NCBI RefSeq assembly: GCF_018596315.1
Contig: NZ_JAHEAG010000007.1
Span: forward strand, 224,101-288,100
Source of the DNA: Bradyrhizobium sp. SRL28
GTDB taxonomy: Bacteria > Pseudomonadota > Alphaproteobacteria > Rhizobiales > Xanthobacteraceae
DNA: 64,000 nt
Reading direction: 5' to 3'
Shown: positions 33,190-41,472 of the stretch, piece after piece
How the letters are laid out: every line of letters starts with the position of its first letter
How positions within the stretch are numbered: the first letter of the stretch is position 1
Translations under genes and position numbers: made by a program
Notes under the pieces: generated by a model
Seen by the model: only the letters and a program-made list of their open reading frames with translations
Database searches by the model: none
What the model was told of the DNA's origin: nothing

Positions 33190-33669
33190 TCACTCGAACT
33201 TCATATCGATGCATTTCGCGATGTCGGAGCCGAGGCCGGACGAGATGATGATGCAGCCACGCACCTTCGGCGTATTGTTGTCGCTGGCCCATACCGCATA
33301 ACCGCCGGGACCGAAGAACGAATTGGTGTTCGGCGGCTCGGTTTCGGTGGCATCGAACGCATAGTCGCCGTCAGTATCGAAGATGCGCGGTTTCTTCGTG
33401 CAGCCGCCATCGGCCTGCACGTTGATGACTTCCTTGTTGTCCCGCGTCAGCGCCAGCGAAACTTGGCAGCGGAAATATTCCGAGGTCTTGACGTTGAACA
33501 CATAAGCATAGGATTTGCAGGTCGCCGTGTTGAGCTTGCCCGGGGCAAGACCGCGGCTGCAGGCGATACGTTGATTGTTGCTGAGCTTGAAATTGTCGGC
33601 CTGTGCCGCGGAAGCCAGTGTCATGAACGACAGCGCAACACCCAAACCGACCTTCATGACGTGGTTCAT
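33190..33669 (-). CDS. Secreted cysteine-containing hypothetical protein
   Basis: 159 residues from MNHVMKVGLGVALSFMTLAS, a signal peptide ending near 'AQADNF'. The mature part has six cysteines ('IACSRG', 'ATCKSY', 'FRCQVS', 'GGCTKK', 'RGCIII', 'AKCIDM'), suggesting three disulphides in the periplasm or outside. 'DTDGDYAFDATETE' is acidic and loosely calcium-loop-like. Family not recognised. Its stop is 8 bp from the converging EAL gene stop. The longer frame to 33765 lacks a ribosome site. Confidence 0.75.
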   Translation of the reverse strand: MNHVMKVGLGVALSFMTLASAAQADNFKLSNNQRIACSRGLAPGKLNTATCKSYAYVFNVKTSEYFRCQVSLALTRDNKEVINVQADGGCTKKPRIFDTDGDYAFDATETEPPNTNSFFGPGGYAVWASDNNTPKVRGCIIISSGLGSDIAKCIDMKFE

Positions 33670-33865
33670 CCTGACCATCCCTATGACGTTCTTCGCAATG
33701 CATGCTTGTAGCCGGAAAGGCGAACATAGTCGCGAAGTCGAACGCGGGAAATCACAAAGTCTCAAGGACGGTGTGATGCGTCGAAGGTGCCAATTGACGG
33801 CGCAACACCGTTCGTGATTTGTTCAAAGCGTGGGGCAAGAGGCCGAATGGCTGCGGGGAGTATGG

Positions 33866-34174
33866 ATGATGATGAGCATTTCAACGAAGACGGCTTTGGC
33901 GGTGGCCGTCCTGGCGGGGCTTTCGACTTGCGCATTTGCGCAAGGTGCGGCGCCGACGCCTTGGGAGCTGAGACAGGACATGGGCTATGCCTACGGCAAG
34001 GACGGCAAGACGCTGTCCTACAAGATGGGCACCAATAATGCCGGCACACTGCTGAAAGGCGCCAAGAAGGTGCCGAGGGGAACGTTGTTCTTCATCGGCG
34101 AGAATGGACAACTCTACATGCGGACCGGCCCCTATCTCGAGGACGACGGCAGGTTCAAGTTCGGGTCGAATTGA
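33866..34174 (+). CDS. Small secreted hypothetical protein (DUF6719-like)
   Basis: 102 residues from MMMSISTKTALAVAVLAGLS, a signal peptide with cleavage near 'AFAQGA'. The mature protein ('GKDGKTLSYKMGTNNAGTLLKGAKK', quoted here in two parts as 'GKDGKTLSYKMG' and 'NNAGTLLKGAKK', then 'GTLFFIGENGQLYM') has a repetitive beta-rich look and no cysteines. It resembles a small Bradyrhizobiaceae family that I associate tentatively with DUF6719. CGGGGAG is 6 bp before the first ATG. Confidence 0.75.
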   Translation: MMMSISTKTALAVAVLAGLSTCAFAQGAAPTPWELRQDMGYAYGKDGKTLSYKMGTNNAGTLLKGAKKVPRGTLFFIGENGQLYMRTGPYLEDDGRFKFGSN

Positions 34175-34202
34175 GGGGCAATCGACCAACAATCTGGGTA
34201 TC

Positions 34203-34302
34203 ATCATCCGCGAAAGCGGATGATCCAGTACGCCGCGCCGCTGTGACTATACTCTGATAGCGCCGATTACTGGATGCCCCGCCTTCGCGGGGCATGATGG
34301 TT
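34203..34302. repeat. Interspersed inverted repeat, family F
   Basis: Left hairpin TCATCCGCGAAAGCGGATGA, right hairpin GCCCCGCCTTCGCGGGGC, and flanking ATCCAGTA/TACTGGAT that pair across the element. It separates convergent genes. Confidence 0.75.
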
Positions 34303-34318
34303 CGGGGTCGCGGCACGA

Positions 34319-35512
34319 CTAAAACGCCCCCGCCAGCTCTTTCGCGCCGGGTTTGCCAGAGTTGAAATCCATGCGCTCGTCGGTGACCGCGAGCAGTTTC
34401 GCCACGGTGTTGTGGCGGATCGCGACGGGGTTGCGCTCGTAGCCGCCGCGCTGGAAGAAATTCGAGGTCGGCACCTGTTCACGCATCGCCTGCGGCATGG
34501 TCACCATGTCGAGGCCGGTGCCGTCGCCGGTCAGGTTCATCATTTCGAGTTCGGCGGCCGAGAGCGGGCGATTGTAGCCCTTGGCGCGCGCGAAATGGAC
34601 CGAGGTCAAGAGCTTGTGGGTCTGCAGCATCGGCCCGACGTCGACATCGAGCACCATGGCGTGCACAGCCCAACCCTGCGGGGTATTGGCGAGCTTCTCA
34701 TGCTCGGACCACGTGTCGGGTACGGTGCGCGCGAACGCCACCATCTTTTTCAGCACCGCAAGCTTGTGATCCATCGCCTTGCGCGGCGCGCCCGACAACG
34801 TCGCGGCCTTTGCCGTCAGTTCCTTGATGAGTTCGTGGCCCTGTTCGGCCAGCAGTTCGACGCTGTTGGTGGTGAGCAACTGGTTGTAGCCGATCGCAGT
34901 CGAGATCGCGCGGGAGCCTGGCTTTGAGGGATTCAGGCCCGACTGCATATCGTAATTGCCGTTGCCGCCGGTCTCGAACGAATAGACCCGCACCGCCTGC
35001 TCGCGCGTCAGGCCGGCGGCCAGCGCGTAGCGAGCATAGGCGCGCTTGAAGTCGACTTCGGCGGCCGGCCGCTGCGGCACGAACTGGAAATGGTCGGCAG
35101 CGGCTTTCAGGAAATCGGCGACCACCGGCAGCGGCTTGCGCTCGCGCGGCGGCTTCTCTTCCTCCGGCTCCGGATTAACCGGCCGCTTCGGCCCGCTGTA
35201 GACCGGCGGCTGCGTCAGCACGTAATCGTTCAGCGCAATAGCCTGGCGTTCCCGGCGCTTGGCGTTGCGGCCCTTTCGTTTCTCGGAGATCGAAGACCAA
35301 TAGGCCCCCGCCTCCTCGTCGAACGCGGCGCGCGCTTCCTGATATTCCCTGAGCTTGCGACGATATTCGGCGATCGCCTGCGGCGAGGCCGCTTGCGCCA
35401 TTGCGTCGGCAGTTGAGGGAGGGATCGGCTGGGTCGCCACGGCAGGCGGCGCACTCGCAAGCAGCGCGAGCGCGACAAATCCGGAACTCATGCGAATCAA
35501 TGGCAGGCGCAT
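34319..35512 (-). CDS. Secreted hypothetical protein, possible lysozyme/transglycosylase fold
   Basis: 397 residues. Signal peptide MRLPLIRMSSGFVALALLAS; then a coiled-coil-prone charged stretch (~45-100), a Pro/Glu-rich linker ('PVNPEPEEEKPPRERKPLP') and a globular domain (~130-397). In the latter 'AGLTREQAVRVYSFETGGNG' places a Glu-Thr-Gly-Gly after a helix as in soluble lytic transglycosylases, and 'STAIGYNQLLTTNS' resembles their 'AxGxxQ' motif. This suggests peptidoglycan cleavage in the periplasm, but no close family is recognised. Start chosen at the first ATG with a signal peptide. Confidence 0.7.
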   Translation of the reverse strand: MRLPLIRMSSGFVALALLASAPPAVATQPIPPSTADAMAQAASPQAIAEYRRKLREYQEARAAFDEEAGAYWSSISEKRKGRNAKRRERQAIALNDYVLTQPPVYSGPKRPVNPEPEEEKPPRERKPLPVVADFLKAAADHFQFVPQRPAAEVDFKRAYARYALAAGLTREQAVRVYSFETGGNGNYDMQSGLNPSKPGSRAISTAIGYNQLLTTNSVELLAEQGHELIKELTAKAATLSGAPRKAMDHKLAVLKKMVAFARTVPDTWSEHEKLANTPQGWAVHAMVLDVDVGPMLQTHKLLTSVHFARAKGYNRPLSAAELEMMNLTGDGTGLDMVTMPQAMREQVPTSNFFQRGGYERNPVAIRHNTVAKLLAVTDERMDFNSGKPGAKELAGAF

Positions 35513-35618
35513 GGCACCGTTGTAGCAAGCGTGCCCGCGAAGTCAGCCCCTGAAGGGAGCGACATTAAGCGGCGTTCTTTCTTCCCTTCTCCCCTTGTGG
35601 GAGAAGGTGGATCGGATC

Positions 35619-36599
35619 CTACTCCTGTTCAACACCGCTGGTCTTGACAAGACGCGACCACTTCTTCTCATCCTTGTCGATGAAGTCAGCATAGTTTTCC
35701 GGCGTGCCGGGCGTGATTTCGGTGCCGTCATTGCCCAATTGCTTCTTCACCTCGTCGGAAGCGAGTGCGTCGCGCAGCGCCTTGTTGAGCTTGTCGATGA
35801 CCGGCCGCGGCGTGCCTGATGGCGCGACGAGGCCGTAATAGAGCGACGCGTCGAAGCTGGAGAGGCCTGCTTCCATCATCGTCGGCACGTCGGGCAACAG
35901 GCCCGAGCGGATGATGCTGGTCACCGCGAGCGCGCGCAGCTTGCCGGCGGAGACATTGGCATGCGAGGCCGGGATCGGCGCGAACGCCATCGGGATGTGG
36001 CCGCCGAGGAGATCGGTCAACGCAGGACCCGTGCCCTTGTAGGGAATGTGCACGAGCCTGATGCCGGCGGCGCGGGCGAAATATTCGCCGGTGATGTGGC
36101 TGGCGGTGCCGGCACCGGCCGAGCCGAAATTGACCTTGTCGGGATTGGCCTTCGCATAGGCGATCAGTTCGGCCACGCTCTTCGCGGGGAACGACGGATG
36201 CACCACCAGCGAATTCGGCGCGTTGCCGATCATGCCGATCGGCGCAAAATCCTTGCGCGGATCATAGCCGGGATTCTTGTAGAGCGAGGGGCCGATCGCC
36301 AGCGTGCCGGTGTAGCCCAGCAACAGCGTGTAGCCATCGGGATCGCTTTTGGCGACCGCCTTGGTGCCGATCGTGCCGCCGGCGCCGGGGCGATTGTCGA
36401 CCACGACCTTCTCGCCGAGCAGTTCGCTCATCTTGTCGGCAATCGCGCGGCCGACGATCGAGGTACTGCCGCCGGGCGCGAATGGAATGACCAGCGTGAT
36501 GGCGCGGGCCGGATAGGTTTGCGCTTGGGCTGAATCGATGGCTACGCTCGGGCCGAGCAATGCGGCGACAACACAAAAGCTCTTAATCCACGTGGACAT
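35619..36599 (-). CDS. Bug-family (TctC-like) solute-binding protein
   Basis: 326 residues. Signal peptide MSTWIKSFCVVAALLGPSVA; then 'ARAITLVIPFAPGGSTSIVG', 'VVDNRPGAGGTIGTKAVAKS' and 'SAGAGTASHITGEYFARAAG', all hallmarks of Bug receptors. These bind carboxylates or amides in the periplasm and normally serve TctAB permeases, which are not present here. It is monocistronic. A second orphan Bug gene is at 42818. Confidence 0.92.
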   Translation of the reverse strand: MSTWIKSFCVVAALLGPSVAIDSAQAQTYPARAITLVIPFAPGGSTSIVGRAIADKMSELLGEKVVVDNRPGAGGTIGTKAVAKSDPDGYTLLLGYTGTLAIGPSLYKNPGYDPRKDFAPIGMIGNAPNSLVVHPSFPAKSVAELIAYAKANPDKVNFGSAGAGTASHITGEYFARAAGIRLVHIPYKGTGPALTDLLGGHIPMAFAPIPASHANVSAGKLRALAVTSIIRSGLLPDVPTMMEAGLSSFDASLYYGLVAPSGTPRPVIDKLNKALRDALASDEVKKQLGNDGTEITPGTPENYADFIDKDEKKWSRLVKTSGVEQE

Positions 36600-36695
36600 G
36601 ATGAGCGCGCTCCCAAAACTGTTTTATTGTTGGCGCGGCCATCGTCGCTGAAACGATCCGTATTCGCAAGCCGACCCGGGGCCGACACCACGGTT

Positions 36696-36806
36696 CGTCA
36701 TTGCGAGCGAAGCGAAGCAATCCATTTATCCGCTCGCTGAGAGATGGATTGCTTCGTCGCTTCGCTCCCTTGCGCAAACGCTCAGCGTTTGTCGCAGGCA
36801 ATGACG
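36696..36806. repeat. Interspersed inverted repeat, family B (copy 3)
   Basis: CGTCATTGCGAGCGAAGCGA at the left and a right arm with TGGATTGCTTCG...CAATGACG, interrupted by the inner hairpin AACGCTCAGCGTTTG. Lies between the Bug gene start and the Nudix stop. Confidence 0.8.
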
Positions 36807-36816
36807 CGGGGGCCCA

Positions 36817-37446
36817 CTACCTCCACGCAAACACCGGTTGCTCCAACTCGGCAACGCGGGTGCTTCTTCCCGCCAGCACTTCGGCAAATTGATAGATCAG
36901 CGCCGCCGTTGGCGCGTGGATGTGCTGGCCGGCATGGCGGAAGCGGATCACGCGCCGGGTGCTTTCAGGGATCGTGGTGAAGCTGAAGGCATCGTTTCGT
37001 TCAATATCGTCGAGCGCGACGCGATGCACCGAGGCGACCTCCGCGGGGTTGGGCACGAAATCGGCGCTGGCGCTCACCCAGACCACCACAGGCGTAATCA
37101 GATAGCCTGATCGCGTCGGATAATCGTCGAGCAGGCCGAGCACATCGTCCTCGGTCAGCCCGACGCCGAGCTCTTCGTGAAGCTCGCGCAGCGCGGCCTG
37201 CGCCTGCGTCTCGCCGTGGTCGCAGCGCCCGCCCGGCAGCGCCCATTGGGCGGCGTGCGAACGCAAGGTCGCGGCACGGCGGGTCAGCAGAAACGTCGTG
37301 CCACCGCCGGCCTCGGCTTCCGTCAGCGCGATGGCCACGGCAGCGCTCTTCAGCTCCGGCTCCGTGTCAACGGAAGGCACCCGCGTGAATGCCGCGCAGA
37401 GGCTTGCGATATTCCGCCGGGTGGTATCGTCAAATGACCGGGCCAT
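36817..37446 (-). CDS. Nudix hydrolase, CoA pyrophosphatase type
   Basis: 209 residues. The Nudix box is complete and split here as 'GGRCDHGETQAQAAL' and 'RELHEELGV' (GX5EX7REUXEEXGU, residues ~71-94). Upstream 'LLTRRAATLRSHAAQWALPG' resembles the CoA-pyrophosphatase (NudL/Pcd1) signature, although the UPF0035 motif is only approximate. It would cleave CoA or a related nucleoside diphosphate derivative in the cytosol. The start overlaps nothing; divergent from a thioesterase 80 bp away. Confidence 0.88.
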   Translation of the reverse strand: MARSFDDTTRRNIASLCAAFTRVPSVDTEPELKSAAVAIALTEAEAGGGTTFLLTRRAATLRSHAAQWALPGGRCDHGETQAQAALRELHEELGVGLTEDDVLGLLDDYPTRSGYLITPVVVWVSASADFVPNPAEVASVHRVALDDIERNDAFSFTTIPESTRRVIRFRHAGQHIHAPTAALIYQFAEVLAGRSTRVAELEQPVFAWR

Positions 37447-37525
37447 CCCGCTTGACTACAACACCAGCGCATCAGATGAAATGACCCGGACCGCATGACA
37501 ACCCGCAGGGAATGGACACCACGAC

Positions 37526-37951
37526 ATGACGAGCAAAGCCGCGGACAAACTCAAATCCGACGGCTGGAAGATCGTCGAAACGTCAGGTTTCCTGCACCTG
37601 ATCGGCCCGCTGTGGCAGCGTGTGGTCGACGGCACGCATGAATATGCGCTCGCTACCGAGGACAAGCACCACAACCGCCGCGGCCTGGTGCAGGGCGGCG
37701 TCATCATGACCTTCGCCGACCGCACCTGCGGCATGACCGCCCGCTTCGTCTCAGGCAAGCCGACATTGGCGACGGTTCAGCTCGATACGCACTTCGTGGA
37801 AGCCGGCAAGATCGGCGAGGTTTTGGTGTCGAAGCCGCACGTGGTGCGCTCCACCCGCAGCCTGATTTTCATCACCACCGAAGTCACCGTCGACAAACGC
37901 TGTATCGCGATGGCGAGCGGTGTGTTCAAGATATTGAAAAGTGAGAGTTAG
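37526..37951 (+). CDS. PaaI-type hotdog thioesterase
   Basis: 141 residues. 'HNRRGLVQGGVIMTFADRTCG' holds the active-site helix; the Asp in 'TFADRTCG' is the probable catalytic acid. Related to the thioesterase at 4607 in length and motif but clearly diverged. Divergent from the CoA-pyrophosphatase-like Nudix gene, which may hint at a shared role in acyl-CoA turnover (inference). A family B repeat begins 5 bp after its stop. Confidence 0.87.
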   Translation: MTSKAADKLKSDGWKIVETSGFLHLIGPLWQRVVDGTHEYALATEDKHHNRRGLVQGGVIMTFADRTCGMTARFVSGKPTLATVQLDTHFVEAGKIGEVLVSKPHVVRSTRSLIFITTEVTVDKRCIAMASGVFKILKSES

Positions 37952-37955
37952 GGAT

Positions 37956-38035
37956 CGTCATTGCGAGCGCAGCGAAGCAATCCATCTTTCCGCTTGCTGA
38001 GAAGCATGGATTGCTTCGCTGCGCTCGCAATGACG
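37956..38035. repeat. Interspersed inverted repeat, family B (copy 4)
   Basis: CGTCATTGCGAGCGCAGCGA (left) and its inverse TTCGCTGCGCTCGCAATGACG (right, shown from 38015), cleanly symmetric. It separates the thioesterase and the aldo/keto reductase; its right edge is 26 bp before the latter's start. Confidence 0.88.
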
Positions 38036-38061
38036 ACTTAGAGCCGGAGGAGACCCACCCC

Positions 38062-39084
38062 ATGCAATACCGCCAACTCGGCCGCAGCGGCCTGAAGATT
38101 TCGCCGATCTGTCTGGGCACCATGATGTTCGGCGGCCCGACCGACGAGGCGACGTCGGCGCGCATCGTGGCGAAAGCGCGCGAGGCCGGCATCAACTTCA
38201 TCGACAGTGCGGACGCCTATAATGGCGGCCAGTCCGAGCAGGTGGTCGGCCGCGCCATCTCGAACAACAGGCACAACTGGATCCTGGCGACAAAGCTCGC
38301 CAACCAGATCGGCGACGATCCCAATCGCGGCGGGCTGTCGCGGCGCTGGGTGCTGCAGGCCGCGGACGAAAGCCTGAAACGGCTCGGCACCGACTTCATC
38401 GACATCTATTACCTGCACAAGGAGGACCACGCGACGCCGCTGGAGGAGACGGTGCGCGCGATCGGCGACCTGATGCGCCAGGGCAAGATCCGCTATTTCG
38501 GCGTTTCGAACTACCGCGCCTGGCGTGTCGCCGAGATCTGCAACATCTGCGACCGCAACGGCATCGATCGCCCGATCGTCAGCCAGCCCTATTACAACGC
38601 CATGAACCGCATGCCCGAGGTCGAGCATTTTCCGGCCTGCGGCTATTACGGCCTCGGCATCGTGCCCTATAGCCCGCTGGCGCGCGGCGTGCTGACCGGC
38701 AAATACAAGCCGGACACAGCGCCCGACAAGGAGACGCGCGCCGGCCGCGCCGACAAGCGCATGATGCAGACCGAATGGCGACCGGAATCGCTGCAGCTCG
38801 CGCAAGCGATCAAGCGGCATGCCGAAGCCCGCGGCATCACCGCCGGGCAGTTCGCGGTGTCATGGGTGCTGAACTCGTCGTTCGTTTCGGCTGTCATCGC
38901 GGGTCCGCGCACCGAGGAGCAATGGGACGATTACCTGAAAGCACTCGATTATCGCTTCACGGCGGAGGACGAGGCGCTGATCGATCAACTCGTGGCGAGC
39001 GGCCACCCCTCGACGCCGGGGTTCAATGACCCGGCCTATCCGATCGAGGGACGGCGGGCCCGGACGGATGGCGCTGCCCGATGA
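38062..39084 (+). CDS. Aldo/keto reductase
   Basis: 340 residues from MQYRQLGRSGLKISPICLGT. TIM-barrel NADPH-dependent reductase. 'FIDSADAYNGGQSEQVVG' carries the catalytic Asp and Tyr, 'WILATKLAN' the Lys, 'DIYYLHKEDHATP' the His, and 'VVGRA'/'VIAGPRTEEQWDDYLKA' the cofactor-binding end. GGAGGAGA is 8 bp upstream of the start; the longer frame to 38011 begins inside the repeat. Its stop overlaps the PilZ start (ATGA), so translation is coupled. Substrate unknown. Confidence 0.92.
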   Translation: MQYRQLGRSGLKISPICLGTMMFGGPTDEATSARIVAKAREAGINFIDSADAYNGGQSEQVVGRAISNNRHNWILATKLANQIGDDPNRGGLSRRWVLQAADESLKRLGTDFIDIYYLHKEDHATPLEETVRAIGDLMRQGKIRYFGVSNYRAWRVAEICNICDRNGIDRPIVSQPYYNAMNRMPEVEHFPACGYYGLGIVPYSPLARGVLTGKYKPDTAPDKETRAGRADKRMMQTEWRPESLQLAQAIKRHAEARGITAGQFAVSWVLNSSFVSAVIAGPRTEEQWDDYLKALDYRFTAEDEALIDQLVASGHPSTPGFNDPAYPIEGRRARTDGAAR

Positions 39085-39449
39085 ACGGGCGGAACGGTCC
39101 TGCGGCTGTCTACCACCATGCGTTGTATCAGGTCTGTAACTACCTTAACGGTATAGTAACCGCGACCGTCGAAGACTTCCCCGTTCAGGCGGAGGTCCAT
39201 CTGGTGGACGAGCACAGAATAGCACCACGGCGGCGGCTGTTGAAGGCGGGCAGGATTTCGTTTGGCGGCGGCGCCGCCTTCGATTGCACGGTCCGCAATC
39301 TTTCCGAAACCGGCGCCGCACTCGAGGTGGGCTCCCCCGTCGGCATTCCCGAACGCTTCACGCTGGTGATCGAAGCCAACCACCTCCATCTGCCGTGTCG
39401 CGTCGTCTGGCGAAAAGAGAGGCGGATCGGGGTTCACTTCGAAACCTGA
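39081..39449 (+). CDS. PilZ-domain protein
   Basis: 122 residues if the ATG overlapping the reductase stop is used. Residues ~48-120 form a PilZ barrel: 'APRRRLLKAGRISFGG' (the RxxxR c-di-GMP motif appears as RRRLLK), 'CTVRNLSETGAALEVGS' (the D/N-x-S-x-x-G motif is kept as N-L-S-E-T-G) and 'LPCRVVWRKERRIGVHF'. The first ~45 residues are not PilZ-like; a GTG at 39204 (VDEHRIAPRR) is an alternative start. Possible c-di-GMP binder in the cytosol. Confidence 0.82.
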   Translation: MNGRNGPAAVYHHALYQVCNYLNGIVTATVEDFPVQAEVHLVDEHRIAPRRRLLKAGRISFGGGAAFDCTVRNLSETGAALEVGSPVGIPERFTLVIEANHLHLPCRVVWRKERRIGVHFET

Positions 39450-39554
39450 CCGACGCCGCCGCACCGCGGGTTGACCTGACGGATCGCAGCGGGTCCGGCC
39501 TGATACGTCGTGACCGGACCCACCGCGAAATGATCGCTCTTGCAGTCTCAAGCG

Positions 39555-39845
39555 TCAGTGTCTGGATTCGAGGTTGACGATAACGCCGGTGGGCTCGGGC
39601 TCGTGCGGCGACAGTTTCGTCAGCGTCTCATCGCTCCAATAGGCAAGGTTTACGATCATGCCGACTGGCGCTTCCCGCTCGGAAGCCTCGGTCGGTTCCA
39701 GGACGTTGAGCCCGCCGCTGTCGAGGAAGAATGTGTGATCGCCAAACATGCTGGCCAGTTGCGGGACCACCGGATGATCGTCGGGAAGCGCCTGGGCTTC
39801 GAATTGCTTCAAGGCGCGTTCCACCTGTGCCGAGTTCAATTTCAT
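39555..39845 (-). CDS. Small conserved hypothetical protein
   Basis: 96 residues from MKLNSAQVERALKQFEAQAL. AAGGAGT is 6 bp upstream, better than at the Met five residues earlier. The N-terminal ~40 residues are helical and amphipathic; the C-terminal part repeats a phrase, 'APVGMIVNLAYWSDET' and 'EPTGVIVNLESRH', as if from an internal duplication. No family recognised, no membrane segment. Confidence 0.7.
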   Translation of the reverse strand: MKLNSAQVERALKQFEAQALPDDHPVVPQLASMFGDHTFFLDSGGLNVLEPTEASEREAPVGMIVNLAYWSDETLTKLSPHEPEPTGVIVNLESRH

Positions 39846-40165
39846 GCACGACTCCTTCACTTGGCTTGCTGGTTGGTCGAGGACCGCGTGGTGGCTAAGA
39901 CCGCACGCGGCTGCTCCTTGCGGAGGATACGAAAGGCGTCAAGGGTGTCGGATCCTGATCGCTCGTCCCCACCAGCGCAGCGCGCTGGTTCGCAAGTTCT
40001 CCTTCAATCCGCGCGCAGCGCGAATTGAACACGGGACAGTGGTGCCTCTTTGCGCCCGTTCAACCCGGCAACGAAATTAAATTCGCAATGTTCCGCAGAA
40101 AGGCATGTTCGAAATGCGACTGCCACGGAACCCTGTGGAACGCGTTGGGTAAACGGCGCGGCCTG
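39846..40165. other. Intergenic region without a recognised gene
   Basis: 320 bp upstream of the gene at 39555 and downstream of that at 40166. It should contain the promoter of the former; no repeat, RNA or further ORF is convincing. Confidence 0.5.
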
Positions 40166-40354
40166 CTATCTCCCGTCGGGAATGGGATGCCGCCTCGCCA
40201 ATTCGTCGAGCGGCAGATGCGCCTCCGCATCGCTCAGCGCGAAACGGACAATGACGTCCTGACGGCCGACCTGCCCCCAAAGCCCGTCCGACGACCATTT
40301 CTGCGGCATGGGCCCGCGCAGACCCTCGACCCAGACAAAATACCATTCCGTCAT
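40166..40354 (-). CDS. Small hypothetical protein
   Basis: 62 residues from MTEWYFVWVEGLRGPMPQKW, with AAGAGGTGATCG directly before the ATG, a strong ribosome site. Aromatic N-terminus, charged C-terminus ('LPLDELARRHPIPDGR'). 'IVRFALSDAEAHLPLDELAR' suggests a small globular domain. No family recognised. Confidence 0.6.
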   Translation of the reverse strand: MTEWYFVWVEGLRGPMPQKWSSDGLWGQVGRQDVIVRFALSDAEAHLPLDELARRHPIPDGR

Positions 40355-40520
40355 CGATCACCTCTTAGGCCCATGACCCGGAACCAGATGCGCCGCGGTC
40401 TCGTTGAAAAGACATCGCGAGGCCTCGAACGCGAAAAGGCCGCCCGGCTCGTGCCGGTCGTTTCCGGAATTCAGCGACGCGCCGGAAGTCCCGTACACAT
40501 CCGATGATAAGGATTTCGTC

Positions 40521-41015
40521 ATGGAAATCAGCAATTTCAAGGACATGTACCTCGCCGAACTGCAGGAACTGGTGAGTGTCGAGGAGCAACTTTCGGAAGC
40601 GCTGTTGCGCATGGCGGCAGCAGCGTCCCACCCGGCGCTAAAGGATGCGCTGGTGGACCATCAGGCGGAGACAATGCGGCAGAAGGAGCGCCTTGTCGGC
40701 ATCCTTCACAAGCACGGCGCCGACCCGGCCGCACATGTCGACCAGGCCATGCAGGCCCTCATCAGTGAAACCCGCAAGATGCTCGGTATCGTGGAGGGAG
40801 ACGATCTTCGCGATGCGGCCCTGATCGCATCCGCCCAGAAACTCGAGCACTACGAGATCGCCGCTTACGGCTCGGCCGCCGCACTTGCCGGCCAGCTCGA
40901 CCTGCGTGACGACCAGATGCTGTTGCACGACAGCCTTCTGGAGGAGAAAGAGGCCGACGCTATCCTCACCGACATCGCCAAGGGCGAAGTCAATCCGGAC
41001 GCACTGGCGGCGTGA
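40521..41015 (+). CDS. DUF892 (YciE/YciF-like) ferritin-like protein
   Basis: 164 residues from MEISNFKDMYLAELQELVSV. Four-helix-bundle ferritin-like family. The acidic/histidine positions of the family are present: 'LAELQELVSVEEQLSEAL', 'DHQAETMRQKERL' and 'KLEHYEIAAYGSA', then 'DSLLEEKEADAILTDIA'. Members are linked to stress responses and bind a di-metal centre; whether this copy is an active peroxidase-like enzyme is unknown. Followed by a UUCG-loop terminator. Confidence 0.9.
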   Translation: MEISNFKDMYLAELQELVSVEEQLSEALLRMAAAASHPALKDALVDHQAETMRQKERLVGILHKHGADPAAHVDQAMQALISETRKMLGIVEGDDLRDAALIASAQKLEHYEIAAYGSAAALAGQLDLRDDQMLLHDSLLEEKEADAILTDIAKGEVNPDALAA

Positions 41016-41091
41016 GTGTGGGCCAAGTGCGCACACGGGCATGCAACACTGCGATCCATGCAGCTTGATCGTCCCTGACAGAAGCGCAGCG

Positions 41092-41114
41092 AGACCGCCT
41101 TCGGGCGGTCTTTT
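41092..41114 (+). terminator. Rho-independent terminator with UUCG loop
   Basis: AGACCGCC (41092-41099) pairs with GGCGGTCT (41104-41111) over a TTCG tetraloop, followed by TTTT. It closes the DUF892 gene. Confidence 0.88.
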
Positions 41115-41126
41115 GCTCTGCACGAA

Positions 41127-41447
41127 ATGGCTTACTCTGTTGGGATGAACTGGCTCCTGATCACGGCCGCTTTGGCCTGCAATCCCGGCGACCGCCTGGT
41201 TGACCTCCGCGACAAGATCCCCCGCGGCCTGAATTCGATCGACCTGATGGTCACCGTCGAACCCTTCTATGCGCGCTTCTACATCTACCAGCCGGGTTTC
41301 CCTGACAGCATCCAGCATTGCTGCGGCAACAAGGGGACTTCAATTATCAAAGTGCCCGTTGTCGACGGCCGCTTTTGCGTCAGACAAAGTCAGCCGAAGA
41401 TGAAATGGACGGTTCGGGCCCTCTTCAGGCCCGATATTCAGATGTAG
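41127..41447 (+). CDS. Hypothetical protein
   Basis: 106 residues. The codons from about residue 7 on are strongly G/C-ended and the composition is protein-like ('FYARFYIYQPGFPD', 'VDGRFCVRQ'), which supports a real gene. A cysteine set ('CNPG', 'HCCGNK', 'RFCVR') is present. No ribosome site is clear; an internal ATG at 41145 (MNWLLITAALACNPGDRLV) is an alternative start. If that start is used the hydrophobic beginning could be a short signal. No family recognised. Confidence 0.5.
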   Translation: MAYSVGMNWLLITAALACNPGDRLVDLRDKIPRGLNSIDLMVTVEPFYARFYIYQPGFPDSIQHCCGNKGTSIIKVPVVDGRFCVRQSQPKMKWTVRALFRPDIQM

Positions 41448-41472
41448 TCGGTGGAAGTAGAGGAAGCCGGAA

